A DNA stretch of 64,000 bases from Methylomonas albis (GTDB lineage: Bacteria; Pseudomonadota; Gammaproteobacteria; Methylococcales; Methylomonadaceae), in the NCBI RefSeq assembly GCF_014850955.1, contig NZ_JACXSS010000001.1, positions 5,022,001 to 5,086,000 of the forward strand. The letters run 5' to 3'. Below are positions 9,168 to 18,628 of the stretch, piece by piece. How positions within the stretch are numbered: position 1 is the first letter of the stretch; each line of letters opens with the position of its first letter. The notes under the pieces are model-generated. The model did no database searches and was not told the origin of the DNA. It was given only the letters and a program-made list of their open reading frames with translations. The translations under genes were made by a program, and so were the position numbers.

Positions 9168-9195
9168 AAAAAATGCCGGTACAACAGTACCGGCA
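9168..9195 (-). terminator. Rho-independent terminator after the haem-barrel gene
   Basis: A perfect 9-bp stem (TGCCGGTAC / GTACCGGCA) with a 4-base loop is followed on the minus strand by six T. It lies 30 bp past the stop of the gene ending at 9226, so the next gene must be transcribed from its own promoter or by read-through. Confidence 0.88.
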
Positions 9196-9225
9196 ATAGA
9201 ACGACAATTCTTAACCCTCTTAAGG

Positions 9226-10617
9226 CTAAAAACTCAACCAGGTATTGAAATACAGCGTGTTATTGTCGCTAGCACTTGTATTGGGGCCAGCATAGTTTTT
9301 ATCCGCGCCATCGAGCTTGGTATAGGCCACGTACTGCGCCGCGAAACGCAGATTCAAATAGGATGCGGCGCCGGTGGAAGCGGTTTTACCAAAAGGCACG
9401 TAATCCAACTCGAAGGTAAAAAACTCCGAGTTCGGCTTATTCGGCACGTTGCTATACAAGCCCAAATCCTTGTTGCCGTAGATGTGATTAAAACCGACGC
9501 TGGCGCTATAAGTCTGGTCGAAGGTATACGAACCGTTCAACCCCAAAAATCCCAATTGCTGATTAAAGCTACTGGCACCGGATGGATTCTCGGGATCAAA
9601 GTTGGCGTTATAACTAGCACCCAACTCCTGCTGTTCCCTAATATAGCTGGCCTTGAATTCGTAGATATGTTTTGGATTGGCCAGATATTGATAATTAAAG
9701 TCCAACCCCAAATCGGTATAACGATCAGTCAAGGCAACGGTCGGATCAGGCAACACATTAGCTCGAAAGCCAAAATGCCCCAGCGACACATAGTGGCCTT
9801 GCCATTCTTTTTGTAAGGCTATCCGCCAATACGGTGCGCCGCCATCCAGTTTGCTGATGTCCCGGTAACCCATACCTTTTTGCAAGCTACGAGAAAAGTT
9901 GGTGTAGGCGCCGGCTTCCACGAAAAGAATATCATTGACCATGGTATAAAGCGTCGCGCCGCCCAATTTCGTGTCAAAGCTGCTTATCGCCGGTCCGGCA
10001 CTGGGACCGTTGGCCAGCGGCGAGCCGACATAGGGAAATCCCCAGGCGGGCGTGGTGTTCCACAAATCCTGCACGGATGGATTATTGTTGAACGATAACC
10101 CATACACAAAATTTTGGCCTAACAAATCGGCTTGGTCGGAAATACGAATATCAGTATTGTCCAGGGCGAATGCGCTCCCCACGCCATCGTAAGTAAATTG
10201 TATGAACGCTCCCAATTGCTTGAATACGCGGCCGCCAAAGAATGCCGAAGCCTGGTCCATCGCCAAATTATTGTTGGCGTTATATTGCCGATTCGCCAAT
10301 GCTTGATCTTCCGGATTAGCCAAATCGGGATTATCTTTTTTGGTGTTGGTGAAAGAACCCATGGCCATGCCGCCCAGACGACTCAACAAGGATTCGTTAT
10401 TACCCCAGGTATAGCCATTGAGCTTGAATTGACGGCCATAAGAGGTAAGATTGGGGCCGAACGCTTGTGTATGGCACATGGCGCATGCCATGCCGGTTTG
10501 GCGGGCAAAACTCGGTAGCGCGTTGGCCGATCCCGATAGCCCTAACCAAAATATCGCCACGCAGATCCACATCCCGCAACGGCCTACATTGGCCGGTCTT
10601 AACATCCGCTTTTCCAT
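9226..10617 (-). CDS. Secreted monohaem cytochrome c with predicted outer-membrane beta-barrel
   Basis: A 463-residue protein. The signal peptide (TM-like 14-32, ...SANA) is followed by a haem motif CAMCH (Cys45-His49) at the mature N-terminus (FARQTGMACAMCHTQAFGPNLT). The remaining 400 residues look like alternating amphipathic strands with many Tyr/Asn/Gly and end in an aromatic Phe (WLSF), as outer-membrane porins do. I start at ATG 10617 because AAAGG lies nine bases upstream; a TTG nine bases earlier overlaps that ribosome site. A haem plus barrel in one chain suggests electron transfer at or across the outer membrane. That role is inference. Confidence 0.75.
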   Translation of the reverse strand: MEKRMLRPANVGRCGMWICVAIFWLGLSGSANALPSFARQTGMACAMCHTQAFGPNLTSYGRQFKLNGYTWGNNESLLSRLGGMAMGSFTNTKKDNPDLANPEDQALANRQYNANNNLAMDQASAFFGGRVFKQLGAFIQFTYDGVGSAFALDNTDIRISDQADLLGQNFVYGLSFNNNPSVQDLWNTTPAWGFPYVGSPLANGPSAGPAISSFDTKLGGATLYTMVNDILFVEAGAYTNFSRSLQKGMGYRDISKLDGGAPYWRIALQKEWQGHYVSLGHFGFRANVLPDPTVALTDRYTDLGLDFNYQYLANPKHIYEFKASYIREQQELGASYNANFDPENPSGASSFNQQLGFLGLNGSYTFDQTYSASVGFNHIYGNKDLGLYSNVPNKPNSEFFTFELDYVPFGKTASTGAASYLNLRFAAQYVAYTKLDGADKNYAGPNTSASDNNTLYFNTWLSF

Positions 10618-10805
10618 GTACTGCAACCTTTTTACTATGCCTAATTGAAAGCTGCATCCGAGTGTGAAACATTTAACTCATTATGCATCCTCAATATCGA
10701 TTCAATTACCATGCCATAGTAATGACAAACCAATACCAGCAAGCACTTATAGTTGTGTCGGTGCAATGCGCTTTCAATTCTGCCGACACATCGCGCAAGA
10801 AAGGT

Positions 10806-10851
10806 CTGCAAATTTGGTATGGTTCAGGGCGATCCCTGCAATTTTGGTATG
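10806..10851. promoter_or_regulatory. Two 16-bp direct repeats 30 bp apart, candidate activator sites
   Basis: CTGCAAATTTGGTATG (10806-10821) and CTGCAATTTTGGTATG (10836-10851) differ at one base and are spaced exactly 30 bp, about three helical turns. They lie roughly 190-235 bp upstream of the haem-barrel ATG, in the gap after the PstS-like gene. Position, spacing and conservation fit upstream activator sites, possibly for the sigma-54 regulator of this cluster. No strong -24/-12 element is visible between them and the gene. Confidence 0.5.
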
Positions 10852-10859
10852 ACTGCCGC

Positions 10860-11303
10860 CTAGCGGCCCCCCATAGGCAAGTTCAGTATGATTTTGACAC
10901 GACCATCGACATGATCGTGTTGAACATAACCAATCGCGCCGGGGGTAGAACTGATAAAACGCAATACAGCCTCTTCTGAAGGCATCACCGGTGGCGGCGT
11001 AATGCCATGAAAGTATTGACCATTCCAGTAATCCTCCTGATCCTCCGGCAGCATCGAAAATAAGGCCACAGAAAAATCGTGTCTTAGCGGATGTGTAATA
11101 GGCAAATTGATAGGAATCCAGTGATTACCTTGGGCATCGATTTGAATCTTGCGTAAATAAATGAGCTTCAAGGTCTCAAATGTCAGCTTAGGTAACGGAC
11201 TATTAGCTGCTGTCACAATAGCAATCGGCTCAGCGAGAATTTGCTGACCAAAACCAAACAACAGCATAAAACCTATCGTGCAAAAGGTTTTGTACCCCAT
11301 CAA
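10860..11303 (-). CDS. PstS-like periplasmic substrate-binding domain protein
   Basis: A 147-residue exported protein (signal peptide to about residue 24, ...QQILA). The body has TAANSPLPKLTFETLKLIYLRK ... HPLRHDFSVALF ... EEAVLRFISSTPGAIGYVQHD, the layout of small one-lobe phosphate-binding-protein-like domains. The SxPGAIGYV box is characteristic. It is about half the length of a transport PstS and has no ABC genes nearby. It overlaps the upstream porin gene by 4 bp, so the two are coupled. Such pairs of short PstS-like protein and porin are common, and the ligand is generally unproven. Confidence 0.75.
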   Translation of the reverse strand: MMGYKTFCTIGFMLLFGFGQQILAEPIAIVTAANSPLPKLTFETLKLIYLRKIQIDAQGNHWIPINLPITHPLRHDFSVALFSMLPEDQEDYWNGQYFHGITPPPVMPSEEAVLRFISSTPGAIGYVQHDHVDGRVKIILNLPMGGR

Positions 11304-12352
11304 AATAGAACCGCAAATGAAGCAGCCAAACCATCGGGCGCTAATCTGTCATTGTTAGCGCCGATACGATATTCCAGCTTCCAGACAATAGGCGGACTAG
11401 GCCGATAGGCCAAGCCCATAACACCAACATGACCGGTGTTATCGACAGTTTGCTGGAAAGCTTCGTAGCGACCGACTAGAAACCAATGCCGGTTCAGTGG
11501 CGCTACGCCTTGCAAGTATCCTTGCCATAAGCTTTTGTCGTTCGGGAGATTACCATGGCTACGATAAACGATTTCACTGCGAATTTCGTATTTCTTGTAT
11601 TGCCACAATCCATCAATACCTACCAATGAATAGCGGTCGGATTGGGTGTTTATCAGCAGAAAATTGGTAAACGAGATACCGAATTGTAACTGGTCATTCC
11701 ATTGGTATCTTAGATGGGCACCAAACGCATCTTTAAAAGGGTTATCCGACAAATGCGGATCGACTGTTTCGGTAACATCGCCGTAGACGGCGTATTCGAG
11801 TTGCCGGTCGGCGAACGGCAAGGCACCGTGCAGCATCAGGCCCGACACATGCGTGGAAAATAAATTGTCAGTGGCAACAGGACGATAGGTGGTCCAGACC
11901 AATGGCGCAGCATGCAGCACGTTCCATTGACCAATAGGCGTAAGAAATTTGCCGACCCGTACCGTCAGTTTATCGTTGACCAAACCATCGAAATAAAAGC
12001 GTTCCGACTCAAAATGTGTCTGATGAGTACTCAATGCTTGGCTCTGGCCGGCGGTCAATACATCCGCTAATTCCAGCTCGGAAAAGAAACGCAACCATGA
12101 GCTTTTATCCCAACTAACAAACAGGCTTAAGTCATTTACCTGGAACTGCCACGGATTTGTCCCAGCGGCCATCACTTCGGCATTCACATAACCACCCAAG
12201 CGGAAGCCACTATCGCTTAACGCATAACCACTGCCTAACCGATAAGGCGGCGAAAATTCATCATCACACTTGGCTGGATTGGCTGGCTGAAAAAGCCATA
12301 TAGTTAGGGTAACCAGAAGCCGTAAATGCCATGCCTTCAAACCAATGAACAT
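11300..12352 (-). CDS. Outer-membrane porin-like protein
   Basis: A 350-residue protein with an N-terminal signal (to about residue 28) and a barrel-like sequence: GFRLGGYVNAEVMAAG, FSELELADVL, RFYFDGLVNDKLTVRVGKFLTPIGQWN, with terminal SFAVLF ending in Phe. The VRVGKF-x-TPIG strand is typical of phosphate-selective/OprP-like or general porins used by PstS-like partners. It is the first gene of the pair with the PstS-like protein (stop and start overlap). It likely gives passage across the outer membrane for the ligand of that protein. Specificity is not visible. Confidence 0.72.
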   Translation of the reverse strand: MFIGLKAWHLRLLVTLTIWLFQPANPAKCDDEFSPPYRLGSGYALSDSGFRLGGYVNAEVMAAGTNPWQFQVNDLSLFVSWDKSSWLRFFSELELADVLTAGQSQALSTHQTHFESERFYFDGLVNDKLTVRVGKFLTPIGQWNVLHAAPLVWTTYRPVATDNLFSTHVSGLMLHGALPFADRQLEYAVYGDVTETVDPHLSDNPFKDAFGAHLRYQWNDQLQFGISFTNFLLINTQSDRYSLVGIDGLWQYKKYEIRSEIVYRSHGNLPNDKSLWQGYLQGVAPLNRHWFLVGRYEAFQQTVDNTGHVGVMGLAYRPSPPIVWKLEYRIGANNDRLAPDGLAASFAVLF

Positions 12353-12630
12353 CTATGACCTAATTTGTGGCGAGAGCCTTTTCTCATAATCATGCTAATT
12401 TCGGTTGTTTGGCAATTTTTACTTATAAAAATACGGCGAGATGGCTAGGGATTTGTCGCATACATAGGCAGCCATGTATATAACAAATCCACTTAGCTCT
12501 AAAAATGTTCGTATTTCGGTTTGAAATGGATGGGTATGGATGGATCGATTAAGTAGATTTTATGCTTTTTGTAGATACGCCGGGCAAGATCACTCTCTCC
12601 AGTTTATATTTTCCAAACCGACACGGCCTA

Positions 12631-15600
12631 TCATCTGTTCCCCAAAATTGCGTAACAGACCGGTGTCAAAACCAAGCTGGCGGCCATACCAATCAGCAGG
12701 CCTGCCGATAGCGACAAAGTCATCGGAATCAGAAACTGCGCTTGCGGACTGGTTTCTATCAACGTCGGCAGGAAGCCGGCGAAGTTAGTCAGAAAAGCCA
12801 ATAAAATCGGCCGGAAACGCGAGGTACAGGCAGCGGCGATCAGCGTTTCCACCGGCGTGTCGTCATCGCCGTGCTGGCGGATGTAGTCCAGCAATACCAG
12901 GCTGTCGTTAACCACCACACCGCTGGCTGCAATCATCCCCACCAGCGACTCCATCGACAAGGGCAAGCCGGCTGCCCAATGCGCCAGCACCGCGCCGCTC
13001 CAGGCCACCGGCGCGGCCAATAGAAAGATCAGCGGTTTGCTGTAAGATTTAAACGGCACCGCGATCAAGGCGTAGATCACCAACAGCGCTATCAAAGTAT
13101 TTTTGCCGAAGGCCGCCAGCATGGCTTCCTGTTCCTGGCGCTGCTGACCGATTTGTACGTTCAAGCCCGGAAAAGCTTGCTCAAGATGCGGCAAAGCACC
13201 GCTCTCCAGTGCCGCGTAAATGCCATTGACATCGGCCTTGGTCGGATCGACGCGGGCCTGTACTTTCAACACCCGATGCCGGTCTTCGCGATTCAGCCGG
13301 GAATAGCCTTGTTCCAGCTTGATCTCGGCCAGATCGTTCAGCGGTACGCTGTTGCCGTTTGGCAGGCGTACCGGTTGCGCCTTCAACGCGTCCAGCGATT
13401 GCCGTTGTTCCAACGGATAGCGCACCATCACTTTCACTTCGCGGCGGCCGCGCAGGAAACGATGTACTTCCTCTCCGTAATAACCCTGGCGAACTTGCTC
13501 GGCCAATTGTTCCAGGCGCAAACCCAGGCGCTCAGCCTGCGGCTTCAGAGCCAGACGCACTTCCGGTTTGCCGGGTTCGGCGGAGTCGATCACATCGTAA
13601 ACACCGGGAAACGCTTCCAGTGTCTTTTTAAGTTGCTCCGCGGCTGGTTGCAGCAAACCCGGATCGCCCGCCCCCAGACTTAAGTCGATGTCGTAAGGCA
13701 CATCGCCTTCCTTATAGATAAAATCGATTTTGCCACGGCCGATGTCGCCGATCCGCTGCCGCCAGCCCCGGATGAATTGTTCCACTTTCAAACGCCGCCG
13801 ACCTTCCTCAGAAAACTCCAGCCAAATGCCGCCGCCGTGCTCCCAGATAATGGTTTCCACACCGACGATGACGCTGTGATCGTTGGCATGGGCCGCGCTG
13901 ACACTGTCAAGGTTTGCTTGATTGCGCCCATCCAACTGGTCGCGCAAGGCAAACAAGGCATTTTCCACCTGAGCGGCTAAGGCCTGAGTTTCGCTATACG
14001 GTGCGCTTTGCGGCAGACTCATTTGCACCCAAAAACTGTCTTTAGTCACGTCGGGATTGATCGATTGCCGCACCCGGTCACTGAGCACCAAGGCTGCGCA
14101 GATTGCCAGCAGCCCGATGAACAAGGCCACGGTCAAATAACGCCAGGCCAGTGCGGCTTCCAGTAAGGGCCGGTAGACGCGGTCGACGAAATCATTCAGC
14201 CCTTGATTCATGCGTTCGCGCAAGCGTTGTAAACGGCTCGGGCTTACTTGAGTGTCGATGTCACCAACCAGATGCGACGGCAGAATCAGTAAGGCTTCGA
14301 CCAAGGAAAACACCAGGGTCAATATCATCACCAGGCAAATCGGCCGCATCATCTGCCCGGCCCAACCGGGCAAAAACAGACCGGGCAAAAACGCCACCAG
14401 TACGATCAATACCGACAAACTGACCGGCAACGCTACTTCCTGCACCCCGCTTATCGTGGCTTGCAACGGCGTTAGTTTGCCTTCGATCTGCCGGCTATGC
14501 ACGCTTTCGCCGATGATAATGGCATCATCCACCAAGATGCCCATCGCCAACAGAAAGCCGAACAAGGACAACATGTTCAAGGAAATATCCAAGGCCGGCA
14601 TCAACCAGAACGCACCCAACACGGAGGTAAAGATGCCGACGCCCGCCCACAGCGCTACCCGCAGTCGCAAGAATAAAGTCAGCACCAGGCAGACCAGCAC
14701 GAAACCGCTCAAACCGTCTTCCAACAGCGTGCCGATGCGCTCGTCGTAGGCTTGCGAATCATCCCACCAGGTAATCAAGCGCAAGCCTTCCGGCAATTGC
14801 GTGCGCATCTCTTCAACGTAAGCTTTGACTCGGCGCGCGACCGCAACGCTGTCCTGTTCGGCGTGGATTTCCCAACCCTGGGCGGTCTGACCATTGTGGT
14901 GCCAGGCCCATAAGCGTTCCTCAAGGCCATCCTTGATGGTGGCAATCTGATCCAAGCGCAGCCGATTACCGTCCGGTAAAGTCTTGACGATCAAGGCGCC
15001 GACCGCATCCGCATCGCGGGCGCGGCCGCTGACGCGCAGTTGCAGCTCGCCGTCGGGGTTTTTAATCAAGCCACCCGGCAGATCGACCGAGGCCTTGCGC
15101 ACCGCCTGCGCCACTTCATCCAGAGTGAGTTGGTATTTGCGCAATTGTTGCGGCAACACTTCGATGTCGATTTCATACGCCAGCTCGCCGTAGTTGCGGG
15201 CTCTACTCACGCCAGGTATCGCCGCCAATTGTTCCTGAATCCGGTCGCCGTAGCGTTGCAAGGTGGCGGCATCGGTGGCGCCGTGCAAGGCCAGCCAGAT
15301 TACGCCGTCGTCGTCTTCGCGGTCAGCCGGCAACACCTGGATTTTTTCCAGCTGTTTCGGCAGACGCGGAATGGCTTGTACCCGGCTTTGCAGCGTCGCC
15401 ATCATCTGGTTGCGATCATGATCAGGCAGTATTTCAACTTCGATCTTGCAGTTATCGCTCCTGATCTCGCCATGCAGATGTTTAACGCCCGGCACATCGT
15501 GAATGGATTCTTCGATGGGTACGCACACCGATTCCTCGACTTCGGACGGTCCGGCGCCCGGAAAAACAGCTTCGATCACAATTTTATGCGGACTGAAACG

Positions 15601-15735
15601 CGGGAACACTTCCTTATCGACACCAAGGATGCCCAGCACGCCGCCGGTCAGAATCAACAGCATCAATAAATTGGCCGCGACCGGGTTGCCGGCGAACCAA
15701 GCCAATAGGCCTACACGCTGGTTGGAATCAATCAT
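12631..15735 (-). CDS. RND efflux permease (HAE/AcrB-type)
   Basis: A 1034-residue inner-membrane transporter of the usual length. TM1 is at about 12-34, a large periplasmic loop follows, then TM2-6 at about 335-485, with TM4 carrying the proton-relay pair in GILVDDAIIIGES. The second half repeats the pattern (TM8-12 around 860-1025). It exports hydrophobic compounds by proton antiport together with the adaptor and outer-membrane factor encoded just upstream; start and stop overlap by 4 bp. The divergent sequence around DREDDDGVIWLALHG suggests the broad, poorly characterised HAE group rather than AcrB itself. Substrate unknown. Confidence 0.93.
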   Translation of the reverse strand: MIDSNQRVGLLAWFAGNPVAANLLMLLILTGGVLGILGVDKEVFPRFSPHKIVIEAVFPGAGPSEVEESVCVPIEESIHDVPGVKHLHGEIRSDNCKIEVEILPDHDRNQMMATLQSRVQAIPRLPKQLEKIQVLPADREDDDGVIWLALHGATDAATLQRYGDRIQEQLAAIPGVSRARNYGELAYEIDIEVLPQQLRKYQLTLDEVAQAVRKASVDLPGGLIKNPDGELQLRVSGRARDADAVGALIVKTLPDGNRLRLDQIATIKDGLEERLWAWHHNGQTAQGWEIHAEQDSVAVARRVKAYVEEMRTQLPEGLRLITWWDDSQAYDERIGTLLEDGLSGFVLVCLVLTLFLRLRVALWAGVGIFTSVLGAFWLMPALDISLNMLSLFGFLLAMGILVDDAIIIGESVHSRQIEGKLTPLQATISGVQEVALPVSLSVLIVLVAFLPGLFLPGWAGQMMRPICLVMILTLVFSLVEALLILPSHLVGDIDTQVSPSRLQRLRERMNQGLNDFVDRVYRPLLEAALAWRYLTVALFIGLLAICAALVLSDRVRQSINPDVTKDSFWVQMSLPQSAPYSETQALAAQVENALFALRDQLDGRNQANLDSVSAAHANDHSVIVGVETIIWEHGGGIWLEFSEEGRRRLKVEQFIRGWRQRIGDIGRGKIDFIYKEGDVPYDIDLSLGAGDPGLLQPAAEQLKKTLEAFPGVYDVIDSAEPGKPEVRLALKPQAERLGLRLEQLAEQVRQGYYGEEVHRFLRGRREVKVMVRYPLEQRQSLDALKAQPVRLPNGNSVPLNDLAEIKLEQGYSRLNREDRHRVLKVQARVDPTKADVNGIYAALESGALPHLEQAFPGLNVQIGQQRQEQEAMLAAFGKNTLIALLVIYALIAVPFKSYSKPLIFLLAAPVAWSGAVLAHWAAGLPLSMESLVGMIAASGVVVNDSLVLLDYIRQHGDDDTPVETLIAAACTSRFRPILLAFLTNFAGFLPTLIETSPQAQFLIPMTLSLSAGLLIGMAASLVLTPVCYAILGNR

Positions 15736-16910
15736 CGGCCGGGTTCGCGCGGCGCTTCTATCGCGTTGACCTTCATTCCCGCCACCGGCACCGGCAGTTC
15801 CGACACCACCACCCGTTCACCGGGATTTAGACCGGCTTTGATAATGGCGCGCTCGGCCTCCTGGCGCAGCACTTCAAGCTGCCGAATTTCCAAGCGCTGC
15901 TCGCTATCGACCAGTTTGACTTGTTGCAAGCTGCTCAATGCGCTGCGCGGCAAGGAAAACAGGCCATCACGCACCACACCCTCGATCTCGGCTTGCACGA
16001 ATAAGCCGCTCAATAAGGGCGAGCGATTCCCAGTTTCCCGAAACGGTTCGCCGACTTGCGCGACCAGATAGAGCTGACCGCTGTTGTCGTCCAACACCGC
16101 TTCGCTGCGGACGATGCGACCTTGCCAACTTTGCGGCTTACCGGCCAATTCCGCCCGCAATGTCACCGCCGGCCAGCGACCGGCTTTGCCGTTTTCACCC
16201 AAAGGCAGTTCCAGAAAAGCCTGTTGTTCGGTGCCGATGGGCAAACGGATTTCGGCGACGTCGCTGGCATAAATTCGCGCTACAACCGCACCGGACGGGA
16301 GGTACTGACCCAATCCGGCTTGCTTGCTCAGTACCCGACCAGCAAACGGCGCCCGCAATTCGCAGCGGCTGCGGTTGAGTTTGGCCTTGGCCAAATCGGC
16401 TTCGGCGGCCTTGAGTTTGGCTTGCGCCTCCGCCAGTTGCGGCTTGCGCAACGCCAACGGGCTGGGTTCGCCTTCGCCCAATGCTTGCCATTCGCTTTGC
16501 GCCTGCTCGACTTGGGCCTGTTCGTTGATCAGCACCCGCCGAGCCTCCGCCAACTGCGCTTCTGCGGCGACGATGGCGTAATCGTAATCTCGCGGGTCTA
16601 TGGTCAACAGTATTTCATTGGCGCCAAAAAAACCACCGGCGACCAGAGCCGGATGTGCTTGTACCACCTTGCCGCCGACTTCGGTCACCAAATCGATGGC
16701 CTCGCGCGGCGTCACCACACCTTGCGACATCACGTTCAGTCGCAGGCTTTGCGGCTCGACGCGAATAACCTTGACGCTGGGGATAATCGGCTCGGCGCTT
16801 TGCTGAACGGCTTGCGGCTTGGCGGCGATAATCGCCCAGGCCGCGCCGGCTGCGGCCAGCAAGACCAGGATGGGTAACAGAATTTTTAAATTGCGTGCTT
16901 GCGGATTCAA
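15732..16910 (-). CDS. RND efflux periplasmic adaptor (membrane fusion protein)
   Basis: A 392-residue protein with a single N-terminal membrane anchor (about 8-28), a split lipoyl/barrel-sandwich region (about 70-100 and 185-215, RCELRAPFAGRVLSKQAGLGQYL), a helical hairpin between (AQLAEARRVLINEQAQVEQ ... LAEAQAKLKAAEADLAKAK), then the beta-barrel and membrane-proximal domains. It bridges the permease to the outer-membrane channel. Both junctions in the operon overlap by 4 bp, giving translational coupling. Confidence 0.93.
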   Translation of the reverse strand: MNPQARNLKILLPILVLLAAAGAAWAIIAAKPQAVQQSAEPIIPSVKVIRVEPQSLRLNVMSQGVVTPREAIDLVTEVGGKVVQAHPALVAGGFFGANEILLTIDPRDYDYAIVAAEAQLAEARRVLINEQAQVEQAQSEWQALGEGEPSPLALRKPQLAEAQAKLKAAEADLAKAKLNRSRCELRAPFAGRVLSKQAGLGQYLPSGAVVARIYASDVAEIRLPIGTEQQAFLELPLGENGKAGRWPAVTLRAELAGKPQSWQGRIVRSEAVLDDNSGQLYLVAQVGEPFRETGNRSPLLSGLFVQAEIEGVVRDGLFSLPRSALSSLQQVKLVDSEQRLEIRQLEVLRQEAERAIIKAGLNPGERVVVSELPVPVAGMKVNAIEAPREPGR

Positions 16911-18316
16911 ACGCCACCGCCTAATGCCAGATAGAGGTTGATACGATTGTTCAATAATTGCCGCTGCACGGCCAAATGCGCGCTTTGCGCATTGAGGGTG
17001 CTGCGGTAACTATCGAGCAAGGTCAAGATTTCGATCAAACCCTGCCGATAGGAATACACCGCCAGCTTACGGCTGGCCTCGGTTTGCTGCACCGCTTCGC
17101 GTAAGGCCTGTTCCTGAGTGCGCAGCCAGGCTTCGGCGGCTAATGCTTGCTCCACTTCCCGAAAGGCATTTAACGCCACGCTTTGATATTGGTTAAACGC
17201 TTCCTGGACCTTGGCCTCGTTAAAACGGATTTCGCCTTGCAGCCGGCCGCCGGTAAACAGCGGCTGGGCCAGGCCGGCGGCGAGGTTCCAGGCTGCCGCG
17301 CGCGGGTCGATAATCTCGGTCAAGGCCGCACTGCTGGCGCCGCCGGCGCCCGTCAATGTTACGCGCGGCAACAAGGCTTTTTCGGCGCTTTCCAAGCGCG
17401 AGTCGGCGGCCCGCAAGCGTTTGAAGGCGGCGATCACATCCGGGCGACGCTCCAATAGCTCGGCGGGTAAGCCGGCAGTCAAGCTTGGTGGCGGTTGCGG
17501 CAGCGATAGTGCAGGGTCGAGTTGATTCGATCCGGATTGCCTCAGCTGATTGTCCGGATAACGGCCCAACAACGCTTGCAAACGCCTGCCGATTAATTGC
17601 ACATCATTTCTGGCCTGCGCCAGCTGTGCTTCGGCATTCGCCAGATCGGTCAGCACCAGCCGTAAATCCAGGCCACGGGTCAAACCCTTGTTAAAGCGAC
17701 CGCGTACCAGATCGGCGATCACACCTCTATCCTTGATCGATTGCGCAGCCACCGCGGCTTGCAATTGCGCTTCGCTGAATTCGAAATAAGCTTGGGCTAT
17801 CCGCGCCGCCAATGACAGTTGCGCGGCGTGAAAATCGTCGCCGGCGGCCTCGGCGTCGGTTTCCGCCGCTTGTTGTCCGGCTTTAATCCGGCCCCACACA
17901 TCCAGCTCCCAGCTTAGGTTAAACAACGCCGTAAACGCGCCGTACTCGCTGCTTTCGCCGCCGGCATTGGTTTTTGCGCGTTGATAGCCCTGCGCAAGCG
18001 ACAATTGCGGCCAGCGCCCGGAGCCGGCGATGACTGCTTGCTCGCGCGCCGCATCGACACGGGCGGCGGCGCTTTTCAGATCAAAGTTATCAATCAGGCC
18101 AGCGTTGACTAGCTCAGTTAAACCCGTATCGTTAAAAGCTTGCAGCCAACCGGTTACGGCCGGCTCGGCAAAATGGCCGTTGCTGCTCCAGTGCTGCGGC
18201 GCCTGAAAAGCCAAAGCCTTGGCGTCGCGCGGCGCTGGCGATTCGCAGCCAACGGCCCATAGCGCCGCTAGGGCTGAAAAAATCCACAACGTCGGGCAAT
18301 AGAATTTGGCGGGCAT
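16907..18316 (-). CDS. Outer-membrane efflux lipoprotein (NodT/TolC family)
   Basis: A 469-residue outer-membrane factor. The N-terminus has a lipobox (ALWAVGC, lipidated Cys about 24), and the body shows the duplicated OEP repeats with long heptad helices (AAREQAVIAGSGRWPQLSLAQGYQR; LPAELLERRPDVIAAFKRLRAADSRLESAEKALLPRVTLTG). ELLERRPDV is the standard NodT-type signature. It is the first gene of the three-gene efflux operon and forms the exit duct. The order factor-adaptor-permease is one usual arrangement. Confidence 0.93.
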   Translation of the reverse strand: MPAKFYCPTLWIFSALAALWAVGCESPAPRDAKALAFQAPQHWSSNGHFAEPAVTGWLQAFNDTGLTELVNAGLIDNFDLKSAAARVDAAREQAVIAGSGRWPQLSLAQGYQRAKTNAGGESSEYGAFTALFNLSWELDVWGRIKAGQQAAETDAEAAGDDFHAAQLSLAARIAQAYFEFSEAQLQAAVAAQSIKDRGVIADLVRGRFNKGLTRGLDLRLVLTDLANAEAQLAQARNDVQLIGRRLQALLGRYPDNQLRQSGSNQLDPALSLPQPPPSLTAGLPAELLERRPDVIAAFKRLRAADSRLESAEKALLPRVTLTGAGGASSAALTEIIDPRAAAWNLAAGLAQPLFTGGRLQGEIRFNEAKVQEAFNQYQSVALNAFREVEQALAAEAWLRTQEQALREAVQQTEASRKLAVYSYRQGLIEILTLLDSYRSTLNAQSAHLAVQRQLLNNRINLYLALGGGV

Positions 18317-18628
18317 TAAGTCGGAATGGCGAGAAGCGATAAATGAATGAGATGAATAGTGGCTGACTATTAGTTAAGACGTTCAAGACCGCAAAATCCC
18401 CACCGCAACTGAAAAATAGAGGAGCATTTGCCCGGATCGCGTGACAATTAACGACATTGTTTGCGATCAGGCTTTAACGGCACAGCGAATTTTAAGAGCC
18501 GGGTTAAAAACGGGTAATCGCGCCAATTCACCGGAGTTTGTTTGTACTGCGGTACAATCGCTGCCTTAAGTGATGCATTACATCGACGCTATTTATTTCA
18601 TCCCACTAACGAACCAGCATCCATACGA
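18317..18628. promoter_or_regulatory. Divergent intergenic region between efflux operon and MTHFR-like gene
   Basis: These 312 bp separate two divergently transcribed units and must hold both promoters. I see no open frame worth calling, no strong dyad and no convincing -35/-10 pair. No efflux-type regulator gene is next to the operon. Confidence 0.4.

Noticed and set aside
10700-10730. Possible sigma-54 box (TGGCATGGTAATTGAA, minus strand) ahead of the haem-barrel gene
   Set aside because: The -12 element would be GA rather than GC. Too weak to list as a promoter, though the upstream direct repeats keep the idea open.
13153-13683. Long + strand open frames inside the RND efflux genes (also 15040-15669, 16056-16877)
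   Set aside because: They are antisense shadows of GC-rich real genes; their sequences show no independent motifs or ribosome sites.
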